Shown one piece after another: positions 40,200 to 49,047 of a stretch of DNA of 64,000 nt. The DNA lies in contig CAKSDI010000002.1 of assembly GCA_934445035.1 (NCBI GenBank), positions 62,001 through 126,000 on the forward strand. Direction: 5' to 3'. This stretch comes from an uncultured Eubacteriales bacterium. GTDB lineage: Bacteria > Bacillota > Clostridia > Oscillospirales > Acutalibacteraceae. How positions within the stretch are numbered: the first letter of the stretch is position 1; each line of letters starts with the position of its first letter. Below the pieces are notes generated by a model. It ran no database searches. It had not been told where the DNA came from and was given only the letters and a program-made list of their open reading frames with translations. A program made the position numbers and the translations under genes.

Positions 40200-42089
40200 A
40201 TGGCAAAAAAGCAATTTAAATCAGAATCAAAAAAACTTATGGATATGATGATAAATTCCATTTATACCCATAAAGAGATTTTTTTGCGGGAAATTATATC
40301 AAATTCTTCCGACGCTATCGATAAGCTCTATTTCAGAAGTCTTACCGATAACTCTATAGGAATAAAACCCGATGAATTTGCTATTAATATTTCTCTTGAT
40401 AAAGAAAACAGGACAATTACCGTTTCTGATAACGGCTGCGGAATGACAAAGGAAGAGCTTGACTCAAATCTTGGTACTATCGCAAAAAGCGGATCTTCCG
40501 CTTTTAAACAGGAAAATAAGGAAACTGATGAAAATGTCAGCATAATAGGTCAGTTTGGAGTAGGTTTTTATTCTGCGTTTATGGTAAGCGATAAAGTTAC
40601 CGTAAGGACAAGATCCGTCGATTCCGACAGCGGTTATGAATGGCAGTCGGAGGGCGCTTCCGGATATACTGTTGAGCCTTGTGAAAAGGAAACCGTCGGC
40701 ACGGAAGTTATAATGCACATAAAGCCCGATACCGAAGATGAAAAATACAGCGAATATCTCGATCAGTACAGAATAAGCGAGCTTATCAAAAAGTATTCCG
40801 ATTATATCCGCCATCCTATAAAATTGCCTTTTGTGACTAAAAAGCCGGTTGAGGGTAAAGAGGGCGAATATGAGGATGTGACAGAGATCCGCACCCTTAA
40901 CAGTATGATTCCGCTTTGGAAAAAGAATAAAAGCGAAATAAAACCCGAGGAATACAATAATTTCTACAAAGAAAAATTTATGGATTACGAAGATCCTGCC
41001 CGTGTTATCCACACCAGCACCGAAGGTCAAGCAACTTTTCACGCACTGATGTTTATTCCGCAGTCTGCACCTTTCGATTATTATACCAAAGAATTTGAAA
41101 AAGGGCTTCAGCTTTACTCGCGCGGCGTGCTTATAATGGATAAATGCGCAGATCTTTTGCCGGATTATTTCAGCTTTGTAAAAGGTCTTGTGGACAGTGA
41201 AGACTTATCGCTTAATATTTCACGCGAAATGCTCCAGCATGACAGACAGCTGAAATTGATTGCAAAAACCGTCGAGAAAAAAATTAAATCCGAGCTTGAA
41301 AAAATGCTCAAAAACGATAGGGAAGCCTACGAAAAGTTCTTTAAAAACTTCGGAACTCAATTAAAATTCGGAGTTTATAATAATTACGGTCTTAACAAAG
41401 ACACCTTAAAAGACCTTTTGCTTTTCACTTCCTCCTTTGAGAAAAAGCCTGTAACTCTTTCGGAGTATGTAAGCAGGGCTAAAGAAGATCAGAAGAATAT
41501 TTACTATGCCTGCGGGGAAACTATAGAGCGCATAGAATTGCTCCCTCAGTGTGACGCCGTGAAAGAAAAAGGCTATGAAATTCTTTATCTTACCGAAAAT
41601 ATCGATGAATTCGCTCTTAAAATGATGAGGGATTACGACGGAAAAGCGTTTATAAACGTATGCGACGAAAACCTCGATCTCGACACCGAAGAAGAGAAAA
41701 AAGAGCTTGAAAAGATAAACACTGATCAAAAAGAGCTTTTAGACGCTATAAAAGAAAGCTTAGGCACGAAAGTAAATTCCGTAAGATTTACTAATAAGCT
41801 TAAAAATCATCCTGTTTGCCTTACAAGCGAGGGCGGAATTTCGGTTGAAATGGAAAAAACGCTTAACTCTATGCCCGGGCAGAACACGCCTGTAAAAGCG
41901 CAGACCGTTCTTGAAATAAGTACCACGAACCCTGTTGCCGATAAACTGAAATCACTCTTTGATTCAAATAAAGATTTACTTAAGGATTATTCAAAGCTTC
42001 TTTATGACGAGGCTTGCCTTATCGGCGGAAGATCAATAGATGATCCTGCCGAACATACAAGAATAATCTGTGAACTTATGACAAAATAA
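40200..42089 (+). CDS. htpG: Chaperone HtpG (bacterial Hsp90)
   Basis: A 629-residue ATP-dependent chaperone. The GHKL ATPase domain carries EIISNSSDAIDKLYF (helix with the catalytic Glu), DNGCGMTKEEL near residue 80 and GQFGVGFYSAFMV near 117-129; middle and C-terminal dimerisation domains follow with the expected length. AAAGGTGA precedes the ATG at 40200. Expression may be influenced by the MITE hairpin in its leader. The gene lies directly beyond the element's right end. Confidence 0.97.
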   Translation: MAKKQFKSESKKLMDMMINSIYTHKEIFLREIISNSSDAIDKLYFRSLTDNSIGIKPDEFAINISLDKENRTITVSDNGCGMTKEELDSNLGTIAKSGSSAFKQENKETDENVSIIGQFGVGFYSAFMVSDKVTVRTRSVDSDSGYEWQSEGASGYTVEPCEKETVGTEVIMHIKPDTEDEKYSEYLDQYRISELIKKYSDYIRHPIKLPFVTKKPVEGKEGEYEDVTEIRTLNSMIPLWKKNKSEIKPEEYNNFYKEKFMDYEDPARVIHTSTEGQATFHALMFIPQSAPFDYYTKEFEKGLQLYSRGVLIMDKCADLLPDYFSFVKGLVDSEDLSLNISREMLQHDRQLKLIAKTVEKKIKSELEKMLKNDREAYEKFFKNFGTQLKFGVYNNYGLNKDTLKDLLLFTSSFEKKPVTLSEYVSRAKEDQKNIYYACGETIERIELLPQCDAVKEKGYEILYLTENIDEFALKMMRDYDGKAFINVCDENLDLDTEEEKKELEKINTDQKELLDAIKESLGTKVNSVRFTNKLKNHPVCLTSEGGISVEMEKTLNSMPGQNTPVKAQTVLEISTTNPVADKLKSLFDSNKDLLKDYSKLLYDEACLIGGRSIDDPAEHTRIICELMTK

Positions 42090-42105
42090 AAAGGAGAGAT
42101 AATTT

Positions 42106-42938
42106 ATGAGAAAAAACTTCGGAGCAAAACCGCTTTGTTATCCGCAGCCCGTATTTATACTTGCCGCATTTGATGAATTCGGAACGCCTAACGCTATGAA
42201 CGCGGCGTGGGGAGGAATAAGCGACTCAAACGAAATATCAATGTGCATAGACAATACAATCAGGATACAACGCTTCTCATAGCGGAAAATTTGTCCGATT
42301 ATATTGTCTCGTCATTTGAAATACGGCAGTATTCCTGCATTCCTCGACTTCATAATCAAAAAAATTTTCTCGCTATGAGTCGAAGATTTTGTAAGATAAC
42401 GGCGCTGTTTAGCGGCGCGGCGCCCGACCGAGGAATACTGTCGTATTGTGAGCGGAGGGCAACAAAGTTGATAAATGCGCCGTTTCTTCAAAAAAGCATT
42501 GTACCCTGATTGTATTGTCTAAGCGCTTCTCACAAGACCACGAAAAATATTTTGCTTAAAAAAGCTTTTACCGTGAGTATGGCGGACGAGGCTCATATTG
42601 CCGCCTGCGATTATGTGGGAATAATTTCTGGAAACAGTGAAAAGGATAAATTTAAAAAAGCGGGATTTACCGCTTTAAAATCAGAATTTGTTGACGCTCC
42701 GCTTATAAGCGAGCTTCCCGTTTCTCTTGAATGCAGGCTTAAAAGCTACGATCAAAAAACAGGCAGACTTGTAGGGGAGATCGTCAATGTAAGCGTAGAC
42801 GAAAGCGTTTTGGATGAAAACGGAAAAGTGGATATAAATAAGGCAAAACCTATAACATTCGATCCTTTCAATAACACTTATGCCGTTATCGAAAAGCAGG
42901 TAGGAAAAGCTTTCAGCGACGGAAAGAAATTAAAATAG
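42106..42938 (+). pseudogene. Flavin reductase-family gene disrupted by a MITE
   Basis: Residues 1-47 (MRKNFGAKPLCYPQPVFILA...ISMCI) and the remainder (SASHKTTKNILLKKAFTVSM...DGKKLK) are the two parts of a flavoredoxin/flavin-reductase-like protein. A 274-bp insertion at a TA splits them. Removing it with one TA restores the frame as MCISASHK exactly. The rest of the gene has no other damage, so the insertion looks recent. The enzyme would be a small FMN-binding oxidoreductase; it is now inactive unless the two halves act separately. AAGGAG precedes the ATG. Confidence 0.9.
42248..42521 (+). mobile_element. 274-bp MITE-like element inside the flavin reductase gene
   Basis: It starts TAGACAATACAATCAGG and ends CCTGATTGTATTGTCTA (42505-42521), with a TA duplication. 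Its first 62 bp equal the reverse of the 63-bp element at 40108, including a degenerate copy of the inner end (GATTATATTGTCT). The middle has a hairpin-rich sequence (CGGCGC repeats) and no coding capacity. It is non-autonomous and needs a transposase in trans. Confidence 0.8.
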
Positions 42939-42947
42939 AATAAAAAG

Positions 42948-42974
42948 AACCGCTTTTTATAAAGCGGTTTTTTT
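42948..42974 (+). terminator. Terminator after the broken flavin reductase gene
   Basis: A 9-bp stem AACCGCTTT/AAAGCGGTT (42948-42956 with 42961-42969) and T5-7; it may also serve the convergent gene. Confidence 0.8.
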
Positions 42975-42978
42975 ATGC

Positions 42979-45033
42979 CTATAATAAATTTCTGAAATAG
43001 AGGCCTCTTGTGTAATCACCGTCAGGTTCCAAACCAGATCTATATTTACGCACTGTTACTTCTATTTCTTTTTTGCTCTCTTTTTCAAAGCTTAAAAGAA
43101 GATATTTAACATTTAATTCATTTAACCTATCGGCAAGATAAGTGACTTTCGAATTTAATATCTCACAGTATCCGTTTTTACAGCAAACGGGAAAGCTTAT
43201 TCCCATTCTGTCTTTTACAGCTCCGCTTTTTTTGCAAATGGAGCATTCGGTGGAATTATTTACAGGGCAGTTTGCCGTTATCATCAAGGGCAGCCTGCCG
43301 TAAGCAAAGCAACCTAAGTTTTCGCTCTTTAAAAGAGGAATTTCTTCAGCCTGGATTTCTGCGGAAACGAAAGTGATACTAACGCCTGACTTTTCAAACT
43401 CTCTTACCGACTCATAATTGCAGATATTAAGCGCAGGTGCGCCTATCGGTATAAGCCCTGCTTTCTTTGATAAAGCTATTGCTGAAAGCTCCGAGCAAAA
43501 CGCATATGAAAATCCGACACTTTTCATATTTTTCAATTCATTTAATACTGCATTTTCGTCAGTTATAAGCCTTGGAATTTCGGCTATTAGCTTTGTGTTC
43601 GGATAAAATCTTTCCGGTCTGCTTTTAAGCGGAAGAATTATTCCGAAAACATCATCGGTGTTATCAGGAATACGCTTAGAATCAGGAATTTTAAGTATAA
43701 TTTCCTTATTTATGTTATTGTTTTTAACAACGGTTTTATCATAATTATAAACCACATTTACAACATTCTTTTTATCTTGTATTCTTTTTTTGCTTAAGCT
43801 TTCGCAAAGATTTCTTCTGATCTCGTTCAGATCTTTGCTCGGAATAAAAATATTTTCTTCGATTTTAATGTCCGAATTGTTTAAAAAGTAGGGCGTGGAA
43901 CCGAGCTTTTTAAAGCTCTCTTCAATATCCGAAACAGTCAGCGCTTTGTTTATTGCTTTTTGCGGAGCAGGCCCTGACTTTGTCACGGTGAATTTTCCGT
44001 CTGTCATAGAACTTTCGCAGGGCTTATCGGCTGCGGCTTTAAAAGTGATATTTACAGGAACTGAATTTCTCTCTTTTCTGTAAAGTCCGTGAATTTTTTT
44101 AATTGCCTCCGAGGAAGAGATTACATCTTCCTTAGTTCTTATTCCGAACATCTCTTTTCCTTTTTCGCCTTTAAAATATCCGTCGGTAAAGCCCGAGCGC
44201 GAAAATATTTTTTTAAGGTCGCACTCTAGCTCTTTATCGCAGCCGCCGTCCGCTCTCGTTCTGCAAACCGCCGTTGCCGCGGCGACATATTCCGGCCTTT
44301 TCATTCTGCCCTCTATTTTAAGGGAGCTGACTCCCATTTCGCTTAATTCCCCGATATGGTCTATAAGGCTCAGGTCTTTAAGACTCAGATCGTGCCTTGA
44401 TCTATCATCGGAAGCTGAAAACGGAAGTCTGCAGGGGCCTGCGCAAAGTCCTCTGTTGCCGCTTCTTCCTCCGAGCATAGAAGACATCAGGCATTGCCCG
44501 GAAACACTCATACACAGAGCGCCGTGGACAAATACTTCTGTTTCAATACCAAGCTCGTCTGCTTTTTTGCAGAATTCGGCAAGGTCTTCTTTACTCATTT
44601 CTCTTGCCGCAACGACCCTTTTAAAGCCTTTTTCTTTTAATATTTCAAGAGCGGCAGGGGAGTGGACCGACAGCTGAGTTGAAGCGTGAAGCTCAAATCC
44701 GGGGATCTCTTTTCTTAAAATACCCGCGAGTCCGAGATCGGAGATGATAAGTGCGTCTGCCCCGAATTCATAGGCTTTCTTTGCCGTGTCAAATGCCGAA
44801 GACAATTCTTTTGATTTTATCATTGTGTTGAGAGTCAGATAAACTTTCACATTTCTTTCGTGGCAGTAGTCAATAGCTTTTTCAAGCTGAAAATCGTCAA
44901 AGTTATCCGCATTTCTTCTTGCGCTGAAATCTTTAGCACCGAGATATACCGCGTCTGCTCCGCTGAGTACCGCCGCGGCAAGGCTTTCTTCGGAGCCTGC
45001 CGGAGAAAGCACTTCGGGTCTTTTTTTTAACAT
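42979..45033 (-). CDS. U32 family peptidase (large, two-domain type)
   Basis: A 684-residue U32 protein. The signature EVFVHGALCMSVSGQCLMSS (near residue 168-187) and the following Cys-rich CAGPCRLPF are present; a C-terminal domain (about 350-684) includes further Cys (CPVNNSTECSICKKSG) that may hold an iron-sulfur cluster. The family includes collagenase-like peptidases and the RNA hydroxylation factors RlhA/TrhP; the latter is more likely in a non-pathogen. The ATG at 45033 follows GGAGGG. It diverges from rpoB. Confidence 0.9.
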   Translation of the reverse strand: MLKKRPEVLSPAGSEESLAAAVLSGADAVYLGAKDFSARRNADNFDDFQLEKAIDYCHERNVKVYLTLNTMIKSKELSSAFDTAKKAYEFGADALIISDLGLAGILRKEIPGFELHASTQLSVHSPAALEILKEKGFKRVVAAREMSKEDLAEFCKKADELGIETEVFVHGALCMSVSGQCLMSSMLGGRSGNRGLCAGPCRLPFSASDDRSRHDLSLKDLSLIDHIGELSEMGVSSLKIEGRMKRPEYVAAATAVCRTRADGGCDKELECDLKKIFSRSGFTDGYFKGEKGKEMFGIRTKEDVISSSEAIKKIHGLYRKERNSVPVNITFKAAADKPCESSMTDGKFTVTKSGPAPQKAINKALTVSDIEESFKKLGSTPYFLNNSDIKIEENIFIPSKDLNEIRRNLCESLSKKRIQDKKNVVNVVYNYDKTVVKNNNINKEIILKIPDSKRIPDNTDDVFGIILPLKSRPERFYPNTKLIAEIPRLITDENAVLNELKNMKSVGFSYAFCSELSAIALSKKAGLIPIGAPALNICNYESVREFEKSGVSITFVSAEIQAEEIPLLKSENLGCFAYGRLPLMITANCPVNNSTECSICKKSGAVKDRMGISFPVCCKNGYCEILNSKVTYLADRLNELNVKYLLLSFEKESKKEIEVTVRKYRSGLEPDGDYTRGLYFRNLL

Positions 45034-45110
45034 TTTAACCCTCCGTAAGGATTTTTTCTGATTATAACATATTTTGCTTTATAAAACAATTTAAATTTGC
45101 AAAAAAATCC

Positions 45111-45315
45111 TTGACAGGGAGGTTTGTTTGCGGTATAATATTAAATCACTAATGATGATGGGGGATTTTGCGCCTTTTTTCAGGAAACGGGCATATTTTT
45201 GCCTGATTTTCAGGCCTTTATTTCTTTTATTATTAAGGATTTGAGCAGGAGCGCGCATTCGCTTTAAAATTCACGCTCGCTGTGTAAAAATTTATTTAGG
45301 AGTGATCGTTAACCT
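45111..45315 (+). promoter_or_regulatory. rpoBC promoter and leader
   Basis: TTGACA (45111-45116) and TATAAT (45134-45139) with 17 bp spacing form a consensus promoter. The leader of about 170 nt contains a GCCTGA-TTT-TCAGGC hairpin followed by CTTTATTTCTTTT (near 45198-45226), which looks like an intrinsic terminator and could attenuate transcription before rpoB. The ribosomal protein genes rplJL, the usual upstream neighbours, are absent here. Confidence 0.75.
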
Positions 45316-48300
45316 ATGGAGCCAAGTGCAATGGTGAAAGAAGTCCAAATGGGTAAAAACACTCGTATGACCTTTTCAAAGATCAATGAAGTTATCGATA
45401 TGCCTAACCTCATTGAGATCCAAAAGGATTCGTACAATTGGTTTATAACCGAGGGCCTTCGGGAAGTTTTTAAGGATATGTCATCGATTACCGATTACAG
45501 CGGTAATTTAGAGCTTAGCTTTATCGATTACAGGATCGATGAGCAGCCGAAGTATGATGTTACCGAATGTAAATCCCGCGATACCACATATGCCGCACCC
45601 TTGAGAGTTACAGCCCGCCTTTTCAATAAAGAAACGGGCGAGATCAAGGAAAGCGAAGTGTTTATGGGTGATTTCCCACTTATGACAGAGGCAGGCACTT
45701 TTGTTATAAACGGTGCCGAAAGAGCGGTAGTTTCACAGCTCGTTCGTTCGCCCGGAGTATACTATGCGGTAAAAGCCGATGAAAAGACCGGCGCAAAGCT
45801 TTTTTCTTCAACTATCATTCCTAACCGCGGTGCGTGGCTTGAATACGAAACTGCCGTTAACGAGGTTTTGTATGTTCGTATAGATAAGAATAAAAAGCTC
45901 CCGATCACTACATTTATCCGCGCTCTCGGAATTGCTACAAATAATGAAATAAGAGAGCTTTTAGGAGCGGACGAGCGGTTAGACGCTACTTTGAATATCG
46001 ATGAAACCAAAACCGTCGAAGAGGCTCTTATAGAAGTTTATAAAAAGCTTCGCCCGAGCGAGCCTGTTACCATTGACGGCGCTAAGGCTTATCTTGAGCA
46101 GCTGTTCTTTGATGTTCACCGCTATGATCTTTCAAGAGTAGGAAGATATAAATATAATAAGAAATTGAGCCTCGGTGCAAGACTTCGCGGCAAAGTATTG
46201 TCACGCCCGGTCGTAGATCCTATGACAGGCGAAGTTTTAGCCGAGCCCGATACCACCGTTTCAAAAGACCTTGCGTCTTTGATAGAGAAAAAAGGCGTTC
46301 GCGAAGCGTATGTCAATGTTACCGACCTTGAAGGAAAGGTAACGGAAGTCAAGATCCTTTCAAACGGAATGGTAGACCTTAAAGACTTTACCGATTTTAC
46401 CGAAGAAGAGCTTGAAAAGCTTGACTATGAGGGAATCAATGAAAAGGTAAGCTTTGAGGTATTAAAAGAACTCTTAGAAGAAAATAAGACAAAAGAAGAT
46501 CTTTATGACGCGCTTTTGGAAAATGCAGACGCACTTATTCCGAAACACATCGTTTATGATGATATCTTTGCTTCTATCAACTATTTCCTCGGTCTTACTA
46601 AAGATGTAGGAAATGTTGACGATATCGACCATTTGGGCAACCGCCGAATTCGTTCGGTAGGCGAGCTTTTGCAGAATCAGTTCCGCATAGGCTTTACAAG
46701 AATGGAAAGAGTCGTAAGAGAAAAAATGACTCTTATGTCACAGGACAGCGAGAATATCACCCCGCAGTCACTTATTAATATAAGACCCGTTGTTGCGGCT
46801 ATCAAAGAGTTTTTCGGTTCTTCTCCGCTTTCACAGTTTATGGACCAGACCAATCCTCTTTCAGAGCTTACGCACAAGCGCCGTCTTTCTGCATTAGGCC
46901 CCGGCGGTCTTTCGCGTGACCGCGCGTCTTTCGAGGTTCGTGACGTTCACTATACTCACTACGGCCGTATGTGCCCGATCGAAACTCCTGAAGGTCCTAA
47001 CATCGGACTTATCTCTTATCTTGCAACCTATGCTAAGATCAATAAATACGGATTTATCGAGGCTCCTTTCCGCCATGTAAAAGACGGAAAAGTTCTTGAT
47101 GAAGTTGTTTATATGACAGCCGATGAGGAAGACGATTATATTGTTGCCCAGGCAAACGAGCCTTTGGATGAAAACGGATATTTCGTTCATAAAAAGGTCA
47201 ATGCGCGTTATCGTGACGGCTTCAGAGAAGTAGAAGCCAAGCGCGCAGAATTTATGGATGTTTCGCCGAAAATGGTCGTTTCCGTTGCAACGGCGATGAT
47301 CCCGTTCCTTGAAAACGACGATACAAACCGTGCGCTTATGGGATCGAACATGCAGAAGCAGGCTGTTCCGCTTTTAAAACCCGAAAACCCGATCGTCGCG
47401 ACAGGTATGGAATATAAAGCGGCTGTTGATTCCGGTGTTGTTGTTCTTGCAAAGCGTGCAGGTACAGTTTCGTATGTAAGCGCAGATATTATTAAAATTC
47501 GTGCTAAAAACGGCGAGATCGATGAATATAAGCTTATAAAATTCCTCCGTTCCAACCACGGAACCTGTATCAACCAGCGCCCGATCGTAAGCGTTGGTCA
47601 GAAGATAGAGGAAAAAGAAGTTATTGCCGACGGTCCTGCAACAAGCAACGGCGAAATTTCTCTCGGAAGAAACGCGCTTATCGGATTTATGACCTGGGAG
47701 GGTTATAACTACGAGGACGCCGTTCTTCTTAACGAGCGCTTAGTAAGAGATGATGTTTATACATCTATTCATATAGAAGAATATGATGTTGAATGCCGCG
47801 ATACAAAGCTCGGCCCCGAAGAGATCACACGCGATATTCCGAATGTCGGAGAAGACGCGCTTAAGGATCTTGATGAAAACGGTATTATCCGCGTCGGCGC
47901 TGATGTAACCGCAGGCGATATCCTTGTAGGTAAGGTCACACCTAAGGGTGAAACCGATCTTACCGCCGAAGAAAGACTTCTCCGCGCTATATTCGGAGAT
48001 AAGGCACGCGAGGTAAGAGATACATCTTTGCGCGTTCCGCACGGCGAATACGGCACGATAGTTGATGTTAAAGTATTTACCCGTGAAAATTCTTCCGAAT
48101 TAAGCCCCGGAGTAAATGTTATAGTCCGCTGCTATATAGCACAGAAGAGAAAGATCTCCGTCGGAGATAAAATGGCGGGCCGCCACGGAAATAAGGGTGT
48201 TGTTTCGAGAATTCTTCCGAGCGAAGATATGCCTTTCTTACCCGATGGCACTCCGCTTGATATAGTTTTAAACCCACTCGGCGTTCCTTCCCGAATGAAT

Positions 48301-49032
48301 ATCGGTCAGGTACTTGAAGTTCACTTAGGATATGCCGCAAAGGCTTTGGGCTGGAATATCTGCACACCTGTATTTGACGGCGCTCACGAGGCGGATATCC
48401 GCGAATGCTTTAAAATGGCAGGAATGCCTGAAGACGGTAAAGTCCAGCTTTACGACGGAAGAACAGGCGAGCCTTTTGATAACCGCGTAACAGTAGGTTA
48501 TATGTATTATCTTAAACTTCATCACCTTGTTGACGATAAGATTCACGCCCGCTCTACAGGACCTTATTCTCTTGTTACTCAGCAGCCGCTCGGCGGTAAA
48601 GCGCAGTTCGGCGGTCAGCGTTTCGGAGAAATGGAAGTTTGGGCTCTTGAAGCTTACGGCGCAGCTTACACACTTCAGGAGATCCTCACCGTCAAGTCCG
48701 ATGATGTTGTCGGCCGTGTTAAAACCTATGAGGCTATCGTTAAGGGTCAGAATGTTCCTAAAGCAGGAATCCCCGAATCGTTCAAGGTTCTTATCAAAGA
48801 GCTTCAGTCGCTCGGTCTTGATATTCGCGTTCTCAATAAAGAGGGCTTCGAAGTCGATTTAAGACAGAATTTTGACGATGACGATATAGGTCTTGCTGCT
48901 CCCGTAATTCCCGAGGGCGGATTTGATGAAGACGACGCTGTGTCCGACGGCGATATTTCGAGCGGATTCAGCTTTGAAGACGAAAACGGCGACGCTATAA
49001 TTGATGACGAAACCGTCAGCGATGAGAATTAA
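45316..49032 (+). CDS. rpoB: RNA polymerase subunit beta
   Basis: A 1238-residue catalytic subunit. The rifampicin region reads SQFMDQTNPLSELTHKRR...LSALGPGG with the usual Asp, His and Ser at the resistance positions, so the sequence looks rifampicin-sensitive. The GDKMAGRHGNKGVVS motif is present near residue 950-960. The C-terminus ends with an acidic tail of about 50 residues rich in Asp and Glu. Start codon 45316 has TAGGAG about 12 nt upstream; ATG 45331 or 45349 are alternatives. rpoC follows after 15 nt. Confidence 0.98.
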   Translation: MEPSAMVKEVQMGKNTRMTFSKINEVIDMPNLIEIQKDSYNWFITEGLREVFKDMSSITDYSGNLELSFIDYRIDEQPKYDVTECKSRDTTYAAPLRVTARLFNKETGEIKESEVFMGDFPLMTEAGTFVINGAERAVVSQLVRSPGVYYAVKADEKTGAKLFSSTIIPNRGAWLEYETAVNEVLYVRIDKNKKLPITTFIRALGIATNNEIRELLGADERLDATLNIDETKTVEEALIEVYKKLRPSEPVTIDGAKAYLEQLFFDVHRYDLSRVGRYKYNKKLSLGARLRGKVLSRPVVDPMTGEVLAEPDTTVSKDLASLIEKKGVREAYVNVTDLEGKVTEVKILSNGMVDLKDFTDFTEEELEKLDYEGINEKVSFEVLKELLEENKTKEDLYDALLENADALIPKHIVYDDIFASINYFLGLTKDVGNVDDIDHLGNRRIRSVGELLQNQFRIGFTRMERVVREKMTLMSQDSENITPQSLINIRPVVAAIKEFFGSSPLSQFMDQTNPLSELTHKRRLSALGPGGLSRDRASFEVRDVHYTHYGRMCPIETPEGPNIGLISYLATYAKINKYGFIEAPFRHVKDGKVLDEVVYMTADEEDDYIVAQANEPLDENGYFVHKKVNARYRDGFREVEAKRAEFMDVSPKMVVSVATAMIPFLENDDTNRALMGSNMQKQAVPLLKPENPIVATGMEYKAAVDSGVVVLAKRAGTVSYVSADIIKIRAKNGEIDEYKLIKFLRSNHGTCINQRPIVSVGQKIEEKEVIADGPATSNGEISLGRNALIGFMTWEGYNYEDAVLLNERLVRDDVYTSIHIEEYDVECRDTKLGPEEITRDIPNVGEDALKDLDENGIIRVGADVTAGDILVGKVTPKGETDLTAEERLLRAIFGDKAREVRDTSLRVPHGEYGTIVDVKVFTRENSSELSPGVNVIVRCYIAQKRKISVGDKMAGRHGNKGVVSRILPSEDMPFLPDGTPLDIVLNPLGVPSRMNIGQVLEVHLGYAAKALGWNICTPVFDGAHEADIRECFKMAGMPEDGKVQLYDGRTGEPFDNRVTVGYMYYLKLHHLVDDKIHARSTGPYSLVTQQPLGGKAQFGGQRFGEMEVWALEAYGAAYTLQEILTVKSDDVVGRVKTYEAIVKGQNVPKAGIPESFKVLIKELQSLGLDIRVLNKEGFEVDLRQNFDDDDIGLAAPVIPEGGFDEDDAVSDGDISSGFSFEDENGDAIIDDETVSDEN

Positions 49033-49047
49033 GGAGGAGCAGATATA

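Noticed and set aside
42510..42938. Separate small gene starting inside the MITE
   Set aside because: It is the 3' part of the disrupted flavin reductase gene; the apparent start lies in the MITE end.
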